Shown here piece by piece: positions 24,681-33,471 of a stretch of 45,337 nucleotides of DNA (the stretch's first letter is position 1; each line of letters starts with the position of its first letter). Both the position numbers and the translations under genes were made by a program. The stretch is from an uncultured Eubacteriales bacterium (lineage in GTDB: Bacteria; Bacillota; Clostridia; Christensenellales; CAG-138), in assembly GCA_900549955.1 (NCBI GenBank), contig URQH01000014.1, forward strand, positions 1 through 45,337, given 5' to 3'. The notes beneath the pieces were generated by a model that made no database searches, was not told the DNA's origin, and was given only the letters and a program-made list of their open reading frames with translations.

Positions 24681-25388
24681 ATGACGGACGGCGCGTACCA
24701 GGCGCTGCGGGAATGGCTGCGCGAGACGGAGGACGAACCGCTGGAGCCCATGGAGGCGTTTTTTGAGGCGCGGCTCGACGGCTATGAGAGCCACATGCAG
24801 CGCTTCCGGGCGCAGTACCGTCTGCTGGCGGAGCAGCTGCCTGCCGCGACGGAAACGCTGCTGGATCTCGGCTGCGGAACGGGGCTGGAGCTGGACGCGA
24901 TCTTTGCCCGCTTTGAGACGTTGCATGTGGTGGGCGTGGACCTGTCGGAACGGATGCTCGCCCAATTGCGCGCCAAGCATCCGGGGCGGGCGCTGACGCT
25001 CCTTTGCGCGGACTATCTGACGTGCGATCTGGGCACGAACGCGTTTGATGCGGCGGTTTCTTTTGAGACGCTGCATTACTTTTCGCAGGAGACCAAGCGC
25101 CGCCTGTTTCAAAAGATTTGCGACAGCCTGAAGCCGGGCGGCGTGTATCTGGAGTGCGACTATATCGCCACGTGCCAGGCCATGGAAGACCTTGCGTTTC
25201 AGGCGTGCCGGAACCGGCGGCATCGGGACGGCATTCCCGATGGTGCGCTGGTGCATTTCGACACGCCGCTGACGCTTTCCCATGAGATGCAGGCCATGCG
25301 CGATGGCGGCTTTTCCCAGGTGGAGCTGATCGGGTTTGTGCCCGGGGATCGGCACACGCCGCTCATCCGGGCCAGAAAAGGCGTGTGA
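24681..25388 (+). CDS. SAM-dependent methyltransferase, class I
   Basis: This 235-residue protein has a Rossmann-fold methyltransferase domain. Motif I reads LLDLGCGTGLELD (about residue 58), followed by the acidic strand VVGVDLSERML, FDAAVSFETLHYF and LKPGGVYLECDY. It closely resembles ubiquinone/menaquinone-type or small-molecule methyltransferases, but the substrate cannot be told. The start ATG 24681 follows GGAGGAGG; an extended -10 element (TGGTATACT, -10 at 24643-24648) lies upstream. It begins a four-gene forward cluster. Confidence 0.88.
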   Translation: MTDGAYQALREWLRETEDEPLEPMEAFFEARLDGYESHMQRFRAQYRLLAEQLPAATETLLDLGCGTGLELDAIFARFETLHVVGVDLSERMLAQLRAKHPGRALTLLCADYLTCDLGTNAFDAAVSFETLHYFSQETKRRLFQKICDSLKPGGVYLECDYIATCQAMEDLAFQACRNRRHRDGIPDGALVHFDTPLTLSHEMQAMRDGGFSQVELIGFVPGDRHTPLIRARKGV

Positions 25389-25426
25389 ATTGGCCTGGCT
25401 GGCCATGCCGCGGCAGAGGAGGAGCC

Positions 25427-26347
25427 ATGATCGAATTGGTGGGCGGCGCTTTGCGGGCGCTGGTGTCGGAAACGGGCGCGGAGCTGTGCGCGCTCGATGG
25501 CGCGGACGGGACGGAATATCTCTGGCGGGGCGATCCGGCGCTGTGGGCGCGGCACGCGCCGGTGCTGTTCCCGCACGTGGGGCGATTGCCCGGCGGGCGC
25601 TACACCTGGCGGGGGGAGACGTACAGCCTGCCGCTGCACGGCTTTGCGCGGCAGTCCGTTTTTGCCGTGGAGGCGCGCACCCCGGCTTCCGTTGCGCTGA
25701 CGCTGCGGGACGACGCCGCAACGCGCGCGCAATACCCGTTTGCCTTTTTGCTCCGCGTGGAGTATGCGCTTGCGGGGGACATGCTCCGCGCGTGCTTTAC
25801 GGTTGAAAACCAGGGTGACGGGCCCATGCCGTTTGGGCTGGGGGCGCACCCGGGGTTTCGCGTCCCGCTGCGCGAGGGCCTGGCGCTGGACGACTATGCG
25901 CTCCGGTTTGGCGCGCCCTGCCGGCCCCTGCAGCATCTGTTGGGCGACGATTGCCTGATGTCCGGTGAAACGGCGCCGTTTTCCGTGCGGGAGGGCGTCA
26001 CGCTGCGCCTTTCGTCCGACCTGTTTGACCGCGATGCGCTCGTGCTTTCCGAAATGGCCCGGTCTGTGACGCTTTTCACGGCGTATGACTGGCGCACGGT
26101 CGAAGTGACGTTTCCGGACGCGCCATATCTGGCGCTTTGGCAGCCGCCGCACACCGGTGCGCCGTTTTTGTGCATCGAGCCCTGGCTTTCGCTTCCCGCG
26201 CCGGGCGGCGCAGAGGCCGAATGGTCGGCGCTGCCCACACTTGTGCAGCTTTCGCCCGGGGAGCGGCGGCGGTTTCGCTGGTCGGTCGCGGTGGGGCGGC
26301 GGGCGAGGCGGCGTTGCGGCGGCATTGACGGCGCCGGCATGCCGTGA
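25427..26347 (+). CDS. Aldose 1-epimerase (galactose mutarotase-like) family protein
   Basis: The 306-residue protein belongs to the mutarotase-like fold, LacX/YihR type. Visible family residues are VLFPHVGRLPGGRY, LPLHGFARQ, the histidine in GLGAHPGFRVP, and the glutamate in LCIEPWLSLP, which correspond to the catalytic acid/base positions. It may interconvert sugar anomers or phosphosugars. The start ATG 25427 follows GAGGAGG. It follows the methyltransferase gene by 38 nt. Confidence 0.87.
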   Translation: MIELVGGALRALVSETGAELCALDGADGTEYLWRGDPALWARHAPVLFPHVGRLPGGRYTWRGETYSLPLHGFARQSVFAVEARTPASVALTLRDDAATRAQYPFAFLLRVEYALAGDMLRACFTVENQGDGPMPFGLGAHPGFRVPLREGLALDDYALRFGAPCRPLQHLLGDDCLMSGETAPFSVREGVTLRLSSDLFDRDALVLSEMARSVTLFTAYDWRTVEVTFPDAPYLALWQPPHTGAPFLCIEPWLSLPAPGGAEAEWSALPTLVQLSPGERRRFRWSVAVGRRARRRCGGIDGAGMP

Positions 26348-26440
26348 GACGGCTGGCCATGTGCTGCTTTTGAAAGGATGGGCATGCACCGGACGGGCTG
26401 CGCGCCTTGCAGATGGAACACGGGAAAGGACGGAACGAAC

Positions 26441-26929
26441 ATGGATAAACTGGAAAAGACCAATGTCATGCGTTTGCTGGAGCAAAAGAAGCTGCCCTAT
26501 ACCCCGCACTGTTATGTGGGTACCGGGGCGGTGTCCGGCGCGGAGGTGGCGGCTGCGCTCGGGCTGGATCCGGCGCGCGTGTTCAAGACGTTGGTTACGG
26601 TGGGGCGAAGCGGCGCGCATTATGTCTTCCTCGTGCCGGTACTGTGCGAGTTGGACTTGCGCAAGGCGGCGGCCGCCGTGGGGGAAAAGTCCGTGTCTAT
26701 GCTGCCGCAGCGGGAGCTGCAGCCGCTCACGGGGTATGTGCATGGCGGATGTTCGCCCATCGGCATGAAAAAGACATTTGCGACGGTGGCGCACCGCTCG
26801 GCGGCGGCGCTGCCCACGCTGATTTTGAGCGCCGGGCGCATTGGCTACCAGGTGGAACTGACGCCGGAGGCGCTGCAGCGCGCGGTGCGCCTGACGTTTG
26901 CAGATCTGACTATGGAGGGATGCGAATGA
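26441..26929 (+). CDS. ybaK: YbaK/EbsC-family Cys-tRNA(Pro)/Cys-tRNA(Cys) deacylase
   Basis: This 162-residue editing protein hydrolyses misacylated Cys-tRNA(Pro). The family segment VFKTLVTVG and lysine, the core FLVPVLCELDLRKAAAAVG, and GYVHGGCSPIGMKK are all present, and the length is standard. The start ATG 26441 follows GGGAAAGGA; an in-frame ATG 21 codons earlier has no good ribosome binding site. Its stop overlaps the start of the CorA gene by 4 bp (ATGA). Confidence 0.93.
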   Translation: MDKLEKTNVMRLLEQKKLPYTPHCYVGTGAVSGAEVAAALGLDPARVFKTLVTVGRSGAHYVFLVPVLCELDLRKAAAAVGEKSVSMLPQRELQPLTGYVHGGCSPIGMKKTFATVAHRSAAALPTLILSAGRIGYQVELTPEALQRAVRLTFADLTMEGCE

Positions 26930-27756
26930 TACGGGAAGTATATAAGGCTGGTGAGATGGAGGCGCTCCGGCCGTATGTCGGGGACGCGCTGTTCGAGCGG
27001 CTGCATGGCAGGCGCCATCTGGCGGCGGCGCTGCCGGATGGCGGGCTGCTGCTGTTGTTCCACGTGTGCGAGCTGGCGGGCCAGCGGCGGCATGTCCGCC
27101 AGGTGTGCCTGTATGCGAGCGCGGCACGGATCGTACTCGTGACGGACGACGCACGCTGCGTCAGGCTGATGCAGGCGGCGGAGGATGGCACGCCTGCCCG
27201 CGTTCTGCACCGCTTTTTCGCGGGGCTGACGGACGAAGACATCGAACCGCTCGAGCGGATGGAGGGCGCAGTCACGGCGCTGGAGGATGCCATCGTCACG
27301 GCGGGGAAGCCGGTGGGCGGCATCGGCGAACGGATCGTATCGCTGCGCCGGTCGCTGCTCGCGCTCAAGCGCTATTATGAGCAGCTGTCGCTCATCACCG
27401 AGGCGCTGGCGGAAGATACCGCCAGCCTGTTTGGAGAGGAGGAGCGGCGGCTCTTTGTGGCGCTGGACCGGCATGTGGACCGCTTGCTGGACTATGTGCT
27501 GCATCTGCGCGAGTATGTGACGCAGGTGCGCGAGGCCTATCAGGCGCAGCTGGATTACGAGCAGAATCAGCTCATGCGCACGTTTACCGTCATGACGGCG
27601 ATCTTCTTCCCGTTGTCGCTGATCGTAGGCTGGTACGGCATGAATTTTTCCATGCCGGAGTACGGCTGGGCGTTCGGGTATCCGATGGTGATCGCCCTGA
27701 GTGTCGTGGTGTGCGGCATCTGTTTCCGGATCTTTCGCCGCAAGAAATGGCTGTGA
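26926..27756 (+). CDS. CorA-family divalent cation transporter
   Basis: The product of 276 residues is a CorA-type Mg2+ (or Co2+/Ni2+) channel, with a cytoplasmic N-terminal domain, a long stalk helix (about residues 140-220) and two C-terminal membrane segments. The signature YGMNF lies after the first membrane segment, and the protein ends with a basic tail (FRRKKWL). ATG 26926 is preferred over 26920 because GGAGGG ends at 26919, giving a normal spacing; it overlaps the preceding stop. Confidence 0.9.
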   Translation: MIREVYKAGEMEALRPYVGDALFERLHGRRHLAAALPDGGLLLLFHVCELAGQRRHVRQVCLYASAARIVLVTDDARCVRLMQAAEDGTPARVLHRFFAGLTDEDIEPLERMEGAVTALEDAIVTAGKPVGGIGERIVSLRRSLLALKRYYEQLSLITEALAEDTASLFGEEERRLFVALDRHVDRLLDYVLHLREYVTQVREAYQAQLDYEQNQLMRTFTVMTAIFFPLSLIVGWYGMNFSMPEYGWAFGYPMVIALSVVVCGICFRIFRRKKWL

Positions 27757-28117
27757 GCGGCGCGCTGCGGCGGTTGAGCGGCGACGGCAGGACGTTGCCG
27801 GGGATCTGCCGGCCTACGCGGCCGCTTGGGGAAGCCATCGGCCATGCCGTGTTCCGTGCGCCTGGGGAGTCTGATAATGCGTTTGGCTGGATTTTGAACG
27901 AAGCTGGATGTGGCACGGGAATCGCGGATGCAGTGACAAAAGCGCCCTGGAAACGTGCGGGGCATCCTGTTTTCAAACCGCGTATTCCCCGCCGATTGGG
28001 TATTCTGCATGATATCTGAAGGGACACAGTTGCTCCCGCCTGCGGCCATCGCCGCAGGCGGGGGCAACTGTGCTATGCAGCCCGCTTATTCGCGCGCGCC
28101 GGAAGACTGGCCGGGCG
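27757..28117. other. Noncoding region between convergent CorA and SpoVT genes
   Basis: About 360 bp. An open frame of 102 codons runs through its left part and into the CorA gene, but it has no ribosome binding site or recognisable protein features and is taken as noncoding. The right part carries a very long stem-loop (28025-28072). Confidence 0.55.
28025..28072. terminator. Long stem-loop between CorA and SpoVT genes
   Basis: Arms of 22 bp with a single G-T wobble flank the 4-nt loop CATC. There is no T run, but the position between two convergent genes and the stem length make a bidirectional terminator or transcript-end stabiliser likely. Confidence 0.6.
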
Positions 28118-28666
28118 TCAGGCTTCCATCTGCCTGCCCAGGAAGGAGGCGATCGTCTGGCAGGTCTTGAGCTCGGCTTCGCCGATGGTTACGTGTTCTT
28201 CGGTGGAGAAGAGGATCACGGCGCCGATGGCGTCTCCCTGGGCGATGATGGGTACCAGCAGCAGGGCGCGGGGCGGCTTTTCCACGCGGTCTACGATGCG
28301 CAGCACTGCGCCGTCGGTTGCGTGCTGCGTAACAGCTGTGCGGGCGAGGATGGCGCGCTCTACCTCTTCGGTGATGCGCTGCTCGCCATATTCCCGCCGC
28401 CCGGGGCCGGCGCAGGATACGACCATGTCCTTGTCGCAGATCAGTGCGTTCATGCCGAACATCTGGTGCAGCGCGGCGGTAAACTCATTGGCAAAGCCCG
28501 CAAGCTCGCTGACCGGAGAGTATTTTTTCAAAATAATTCCGCCGTCATGATCGGTGAAGATCTCCAACGGGCTGCCCTCATGGATGCGCAGCGTGCGTCG
28601 AATTTCCTTTGGAATGACGACCCGTCCCAGTTCGTCAATTCGCCTTACAATTCCGGTTGCCTTCAA
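28118..28666 (-). CDS. spoVT: Stage V sporulation protein T (AbrB-type regulator)
   Basis: This 182-residue protein controls late forespore gene expression. The N-terminal swapped-hairpin AbrB domain is nearly identical to known SpoVT (KATGIVRRIDELGRVVIPKE, then IRRTLRIHEGSPLEIF). A C-terminal GAF-like domain (about residues 60-180) follows, as in Bacillus SpoVT. The start is TTG 28666, seven bases after GGGAGGAA; the 45-residue upstream open frame is not part of the family. Good evidence that the organism is a spore former. Confidence 0.95.
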   Translation of the reverse strand: MKATGIVRRIDELGRVVIPKEIRRTLRIHEGSPLEIFTDHDGGIILKKYSPVSELAGFANEFTAALHQMFGMNALICDKDMVVSCAGPGRREYGEQRITEEVERAILARTAVTQHATDGAVLRIVDRVEKPPRALLLVPIIAQGDAIGAVILFSTEEHVTIGEAELKTCQTIASFLGRQMEA

Positions 28667-28805
28667 TGCAATTCCTCCCGTGCGACGTTTCCATTTGCAA
28701 AATGGATTTGGTTTCCTACGTAGTTTTTGCCAACACGGCACAATTATGCGCCGTCCCCTCGCGGAAACGGCGCGGGTGCAGCACGACGGATTTGGCGGCA
28801 AGCGG

Positions 28806-29348
28806 TCAGTTCGCCCCGGCTACTTCCGGCTTTTTCCAGCGCATGAAAAACACGCCGTCGTTTTCAACAAACTGCTCCAGCAAAAAACCGGCACGCTCCA
28901 GGAGATTGCGAAAGTGCGCCGCGTCCTGCCGGCCGTCCCGGGATACGCCGTAGGTCGTTTGGATGCGCTGGCCGGCGGCGTCGATCAAGAGGTCGATCAA
29001 AAACGGGTCGGCGCGCTCGAATGCCGCGTCCCACAGCGAAAACGTCCCGCCGGGACGGAGCACGCGGAAGACCTCCTGCGCGACGGCCGCATGGTCGGCC
29101 GCCGGCATGAACAGAAACGCAAAAAAGGCGGTGGCATGGTCGATGCAGGCGTCGCAGAATGCCAGCGAGCGCGCGTCCATGACGAGCTTGACGGGGCCGT
29201 CGGGCGCCTCGCGCAGCTCTTCTTCCAGCCGGTCGATGGCGATGACCTGCCCGGGATAGAGCCGCCCGATCACGCCTTCTCCGCCGCCGCCGATGTCCAG
29301 GATGCAGCCTTTCAGCGGCGTCCGTTCCAGACAGATGTCGTGTGCCAT
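28806..29348 (-). CDS. Class I SAM-dependent methyltransferase
   Basis: The 180-residue protein has motif I ILDIGGGGEGVIGRL at about residue 16, the following strand VIAIDRLEEEL, and a later RVLRPGGTFSLWDAAF segment typical of methyltransferases. It is short, containing only the catalytic fold, and its substrate is unknown. The start ATG 29348 follows GGAGGC. It is divergent from spoIIID (starts 87 bp apart) and lies upstream of spoVT on the same strand. Confidence 0.82.
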   Translation of the reverse strand: MAHDICLERTPLKGCILDIGGGGEGVIGRLYPGQVIAIDRLEEELREAPDGPVKLVMDARSLAFCDACIDHATAFFAFLFMPAADHAAVAQEVFRVLRPGGTFSLWDAAFERADPFLIDLLIDAAGQRIQTTYGVSRDGRQDAAHFRNLLERAGFLLEQFVENDGVFFMRWKKPEVAGAN

Positions 29349-29435
29349 GAAAAGCCTCCGTTGCAGATGGTTTTGTACTATCGGCGCCGCCTGATTCATA
29401 CGCTGTATCAAACGGTTCGATGGGGGGACGATGCA

Positions 29436-29708
29436 TTGCGCGATTACATCGAGGAGAGGATCTTTCAGTCTGCCGCCTATATCATCGAAAACGGTGCGAC
29501 CGTGCGCGACGCCGCGCGCGTGTTTCAAATCAGCAAATCGACCGTGCACAAGGATGTGAGCGAGCGGCTGCTCTCTCTCGATCCGGCGCTCGCGGCTCAG
29601 GTGCGCGCCGTGCTCGACCGCAACAAGGCGGAACGCCACATCCGCGGCGGCCAGGCGACCTGGCGCAAGTACAAATGCCCGCAGCAAGAGGGGGCGCCTG
29701 CGCGGTAA
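29436..29708 (+). CDS. spoIIID: Stage III sporulation regulator SpoIIID
   Basis: This 90-residue DNA-binding protein regulates mother-cell genes during sporulation. Its sequence follows the family closely: RDYIEERIFQSAAYIIENGA, the HTH TVRDAARVFQISKSTVHKDV, and the basic tail KAERHIRGGQATWRKYK. The start is TTG 29436, eight bases after GGGGGG; no in-frame ATG is available near it. Its stop is one base away from the end of the convergent comF gene. Confidence 0.95.
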   Translation: MRDYIEERIFQSAAYIIENGATVRDAARVFQISKSTVHKDVSERLLSLDPALAAQVRAVLDRNKAERHIRGGQATWRKYKCPQQEGAPAR

Positions 29709-29709
29709 C

Positions 29710-30354
29710 TTACTCGAACACGGCACAGGCACAGGCGGCATAGACGCGTTTGGCGCCGTGCCGCTTGAGCTGTGCCGCACAGGCGCACAGCGTGGCGCGC
29801 GTGGTGGCCACGTCGTCCACCAGCAGGATGGACAGGCCCTTTGCGGCGGAGAAAGCCCGGAAAGCGCCGCGCAGATTGGCCTGCCGTTCGGCGGCGCTGA
29901 GCTGTGTCTGTGAGCGCGTATGCCGCGTGCGGCGTATCAGGTCGGTACGCACCGGCAGGCCGGCGCACCGCTCCGACAGCGCAAGCGCCAGCAGCTCGCT
30001 CTGGTTATAGCCGCGGCGCAGCTGCCGCAGCCAGTACAGCGGTACGGGTACGATACAGTCTGGTTTCCAGTCGTCCGGAATGGGGATATGTTTGGCGAAG
30101 AAGTCGGCCAGATAGGTGGCGTTGCCGTATTTGAACCGGTGGATGGCGTCGCGCGCCGGCCCATCATACAGGAAGGCGGCGGCAAGTCCGTCCAGCGGCT
30201 CGCGGAAGGCGGGCAAAGGGCAGGCGCGCACCGCGTCTGCACAGGCATCGCACAGCCCCAGAGGGCCGAGCTGCGCCTCCTGGTTGCACAGCGGGCAGGC
30301 CACGTCGGGCGGATACAGCGCATCGAGGGCGGCCTGCCGCAGCCGGGCCATCAT
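29710..30354 (-). CDS. comF: ComF-family phosphoribosyltransferase-like protein
   Basis: The 214-residue protein has an N-terminal zinc-type motif (CPLC and CDAC) and a phosphoribosyltransferase fold with the PRPP-binding segment ILLVDDVATTRATL and RGYNQSELLA. ComF proteins act in DNA uptake during competence or in related DNA processing. The start is uncertain: ATG 30354 overlaps the recD2 stop (ATGATG over TGA), suggesting coupling, while ATG 30372 lies directly after GAGGGA. It is the last gene of a reverse operon with recD2. Confidence 0.9.
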   Translation of the reverse strand: MMARLRQAALDALYPPDVACPLCNQEAQLGPLGLCDACADAVRACPLPAFREPLDGLAAAFLYDGPARDAIHRFKYGNATYLADFFAKHIPIPDDWKPDCIVPVPLYWLRQLRRGYNQSELLALALSERCAGLPVRTDLIRRTRHTRSQTQLSAAERQANLRGAFRAFSAAKGLSILLVDDVATTRATLCACAAQLKRHGAKRVYAACACAVFE

Positions 30355-32555
30355 GGATGCAGCGCCCGCCATTCCCTCAGGCGGGCTGTCAGCGACGTGT
30401 AGCGGCGCTGGGCACGGTTATTCTGCACCATGGCGGCGATCGTCTCCTGCCGGCCGATGCAGACCACCTGCCGGCGGGCACGCGTCACGGCGGTGTAGAG
30501 CAGGTTGCGGGTGAGCAACACCGGCGGGCCCCCGCAAAGCGGCAGGATGACGATCGGGAATTCGCTGCCCTGGCTCTTGTGGATGGAGATGCAGTAGGCC
30601 AGATCGATCTCATCTGCCTGTGTAAAGTCGTAGTGCGCGAGCCGGTCGTCGTCGAACAGGATGGAGAACCGGCGGGCGGTGTTGTCGATGCGGTAGACCG
30701 TGCCAAGGTCGCCGTTGAATGCGCCGGTGCCCTCCACGGCGGTGCCGGCCGGGCCGCGGCGGGTCCACTCGACCTTGTAGTTGTTCTGTACCTGCATGAC
30801 CTTGTCGCCTACGCGCAGCGTGCGCTCGCCAAAGGTGTGTTCCGGCTTGTCCGGCGCGGGCGGGTTCAGCGCGGCCTGCAACTGCGCGTTCAGCTGGAAC
30901 ACGCCAAGCGGGCCTTTTTTCATGGGCACGAGCACCTGGATGTCCAGCAGCGGCTCGCTGGTCGGCAGCGCGTCGCCCGGCCGTGCGCAGAGCGCGAGCA
31001 CGCGCTGGAGCACCTGCTCCGGGGTTGCCAGCGGCTCAAAGCGGAAGTCGCTGTCCGGATCGCCGTCCAGCAGCGGCATGTTGCCGGCGTTAATGCGATG
31101 CGCGTTGGTCACGATCCGGCTGCGTTGCGCCTGCCGGAAGATCTCGGTCAGCCGCACGACCGGGACCGCCCCGCTTTGGATGATGTCGCGCAGCGCGTCT
31201 CCCGGGCCGACGGGCGGCAACTGGTCGCTGTCGCCGACCATGATGAGCCGCGTGCCCTCCGGCAGCGCGTTGAGCAGCGCATACAGCAGCGGCACATCCA
31301 CCATCGAGACCTCGTCCACGATGACCACGTCATAGAAGAGCGGGTTGTCCGCGTTTCTTTGGAACCCCTCGCCCGGCACATATTCAAGCAGGCGGTGGAG
31401 CGTCTTGGCTTCGCAGCCGGTGGCCTCCGACATGCGCTTGGCGGCGCGGCCGGTGGGGGCGGTGAGCGCAAAGTCCATCTGCATGTCGGACAGGATTTCG
31501 GTGATGCTGCGGATGATGGTGGTCTTTCCGGTGCCGGGGCCGCCGGTGACGACCAGCACGCCCTGGGACAGCGCCAGCCGTACCGCTTCGGCCTGCTGCG
31601 GCGAGAGCCGGAGTTCGCCGCGCGGGGCGACGGCGGCAGCCGCCAGGAACGGGTTTTCAATGGGCGGCACGGCCAGCTTGAGCAGCTTTTCCGCGATCCG
31701 GTTTTCCATGGCGCACATGCGCGGCAGGAACACGCCGTCCACATCGTCCACCATTTGATAGACGACCTCGCGCGCGCCGATCAGGCCGTCGAGCGCGTCG
31801 GCCAGCTGTTCCATTTCCACGCCGAGCAGCTTTTGCGCATAGGCGAGCAGCGACTGCCGGGGCAGATATGTGTGCCCATACTCGCTGCGCGCCTGCGAGA
31901 GCGCATACAGCAGCCCGGCGCTGAGGCGTGCAGGAGAATCGAACGAGTAGCCGCTCACGTTCTGCGCGATGCGGTCGGCCGTGAGAAAGCCGATGCCGTC
32001 CACATCTGCGATGATCTGATAGGGGTTTTCCTCAATGCGGGCCAGGCAGCCGGCGCCGTAGATCCGGTAGAGTTTCCATGCCTGGTTGACGGTGACGCCA
32101 TAGGGTTCGAGCGCGAGCAGGACATCCCGCATCTGCCGGTTTTCGCGGTAGGAGGAGGCAATCATGGCGCACCGCTTGTGGCCGATGCCCGGGATTTCGA
32201 GCAGCCGTTCCGGCTCGTTGTCCATCACGTTCAACGCATCCATGCCAAAGTGCGCGACGATCGCGCGCGCCGTCGAGGGACCAATGCCCTTGACGATGCC
32301 GCTGCCGAGATAGCTTTCAATGGCCGACAGCGTGGCGGGCGCGAGCGTCCGGGCGGCGGTGGCCTTAAATTGGCGGCCATAGCGCGGGTGCGTGACAAAA
32401 CTGCCGTCCAGCTCCACACGCTCGCCCGCTGTGCAGAGCGGCAGCGGGCCGACGGCGGAGAGCCGCTCGCCGTTCTCGTCGAGCAGCTCCAGCACCGTCC
32501 AGCCGTTTTCCGCGTTGCGGTAGATGATGGATTGTATCGTCCCGGTGATCTGCAT
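30351..32555 (-). CDS. recD2: RecD2-type ATP-dependent DNA helicase
   Basis: This 734-residue superfamily 1 helicase is of the RecD2/RecD-like family found without RecBC. It has an N-terminal OB-like part (GTIQSIIYRNAENGWTVLEL), helix-hairpin-helix repeats (VKGIGPSTARAIV and LLEIPGIGHKRCAMIAS), Walker A (VVTGGPGTGKTTIIRSI), Walker B (VVIVDEVSMVDVPLL) and C-terminal helicase motifs (AYCISIHKSQGSEFPIVILP and LLYTAVTRARRQV). It unwinds DNA 5' to 3' in repair. It starts 3 bp after the exporter gene and is coupled to comF. Confidence 0.94.
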   Translation of the reverse strand: MQITGTIQSIIYRNAENGWTVLELLDENGERLSAVGPLPLCTAGERVELDGSFVTHPRYGRQFKATAARTLAPATLSAIESYLGSGIVKGIGPSTARAIVAHFGMDALNVMDNEPERLLEIPGIGHKRCAMIASSYRENRQMRDVLLALEPYGVTVNQAWKLYRIYGAGCLARIEENPYQIIADVDGIGFLTADRIAQNVSGYSFDSPARLSAGLLYALSQARSEYGHTYLPRQSLLAYAQKLLGVEMEQLADALDGLIGAREVVYQMVDDVDGVFLPRMCAMENRIAEKLLKLAVPPIENPFLAAAAVAPRGELRLSPQQAEAVRLALSQGVLVVTGGPGTGKTTIIRSITEILSDMQMDFALTAPTGRAAKRMSEATGCEAKTLHRLLEYVPGEGFQRNADNPLFYDVVIVDEVSMVDVPLLYALLNALPEGTRLIMVGDSDQLPPVGPGDALRDIIQSGAVPVVRLTEIFRQAQRSRIVTNAHRINAGNMPLLDGDPDSDFRFEPLATPEQVLQRVLALCARPGDALPTSEPLLDIQVLVPMKKGPLGVFQLNAQLQAALNPPAPDKPEHTFGERTLRVGDKVMQVQNNYKVEWTRRGPAGTAVEGTGAFNGDLGTVYRIDNTARRFSILFDDDRLAHYDFTQADEIDLAYCISIHKSQGSEFPIVILPLCGGPPVLLTRNLLYTAVTRARRQVVCIGRQETIAAMVQNNRAQRRYTSLTARLREWRALHP

Positions 32556-32558
32556 GGG

Positions 32559-33410
32559 TCAAAAGAGCTGCAGCAGCAGGCCGGCAAGCGCCGCCGCCAC
32601 ATAGGTCGTGCCGAGGATGATGGCAAAGGTCCGGAAGCGGTGCCGGCCGCGCAGCAGCACCAGCAGCCCCACGCCGGAGGCGGTGCAGAGTCCCGCGATC
32701 GCCGAACCAAAGGAAATCATGCCGTCCAGATAGAGCTGCGTAAGCAAAACAGAGGCGGCGCAGTTCGGGATGAAGCCGAACAGGGCGGCCAGCAGCGGCT
32801 GGAAGGGACCCGGCAGCAGCAGCGCGGCAAACTGTTCTTCGCCGATGCCTTCGATGAGCATGCCGAGCATCAGGGAAAAGAGAAACAGGAACAGTAGGAT
32901 GGACAGCGTGCGCCGGATGGCTTCCACCAGGATGCGGCCAAAGGATGCGCCGCGCTCGCATTCACACTGATGCACGTGCGCTTCCCTGTCCAGTGCCGCC
33001 AGCTGCCGGTCGCGCTTCCAGAGCGTATCCAAGAGGAACCCCACGGCTACGGCCAGCACGACCTTGATGCCGATCAGCAGGGCGACCGTGTCGAGCTGCC
33101 CGGGCTGCCCGAGCAGGATGGGGAGCGCCTCGTCGGACGTGGCGAGGAACACCGCCACCAGTGTGCCGGCCGAGACAAAGCCGCCGTTGAACAGCTGCGC
33201 GCAAGCGGTGGAAAAGCCGCACTGCGGAATGCAGCCCACCAGCCCGCCGAGCAACGGGCCAAACCGCCCGGCGCGCCGCACGGCGGACAGCATCCGGTCG
33301 GCTGCCCGGTGCTCGAGGTATTCCATCAAAAAGATGGTCACGAGCAGGAACGGCGTGAGTTTGGCGCAGTCGAGCAGCGCGTCCAGTATAACGTCCCAAA
33401 GCTGATCCAT
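32559..33410 (-). CDS. Putative 10-TM heavy-metal exporter-like permease (ArsP_2 / 'putative manganese transporter' type)
   Basis: The product of 283 residues is a polytopic membrane protein with an internal duplication: VGCIPQCGFSTACAQLFNGG in the first half and FGFIPNCAASVLLTQLYLDG in the second. A hydrophilic loop contains a histidine/cysteine cluster (HVHQCECE), plausible for metal binding. These features match the family annotated as heavy-metal or arsenic efflux permeases; no substrate is established here. The start ATG 33410 follows GGGGG. It heads an operon with recD2 and comF; no clear promoter of its own was seen in the 61 bp behind glyQS. Confidence 0.72.
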   Translation of the reverse strand: MDQLWDVILDALLDCAKLTPFLLVTIFLMEYLEHRAADRMLSAVRRAGRFGPLLGGLVGCIPQCGFSTACAQLFNGGFVSAGTLVAVFLATSDEALPILLGQPGQLDTVALLIGIKVVLAVAVGFLLDTLWKRDRQLAALDREAHVHQCECERGASFGRILVEAIRRTLSILLFLFLFSLMLGMLIEGIGEEQFAALLLPGPFQPLLAALFGFIPNCAASVLLTQLYLDGMISFGSAIAGLCTASGVGLLVLLRGRHRFRTFAIILGTTYVAAALAGLLLQLF

Positions 33411-33433
33411 GGGTTTCCCCCTTATAAAAGAAG

Positions 33434-33459
33434 GCTCCCGCCGCTATGCCGGCGGGAGC
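33434..33459 (-). terminator. Terminator downstream of glyQS
   Basis: Perfect 10-bp arms (GCTCCCGCCG and its complement) flank a 6-nt loop. On the reverse strand the stem is followed by CTTCTTTTATAAG. It lies just after the glyQS stop and immediately before the exporter gene. Confidence 0.75.
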
Positions 33460-33471
33460 TGCGACATGACA

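Noticed and set aside
27711..28019. Forward ORF of 102 codons after CorA
   Set aside because: It starts inside the CorA gene, lacks a ribosome binding site and shows no protein-like pattern.
30357..32897. Forward open frame of 846 codons opposite recD2
   Set aside because: It is antisense to a helicase with all motifs and its translation is basic and repetitive without domains.
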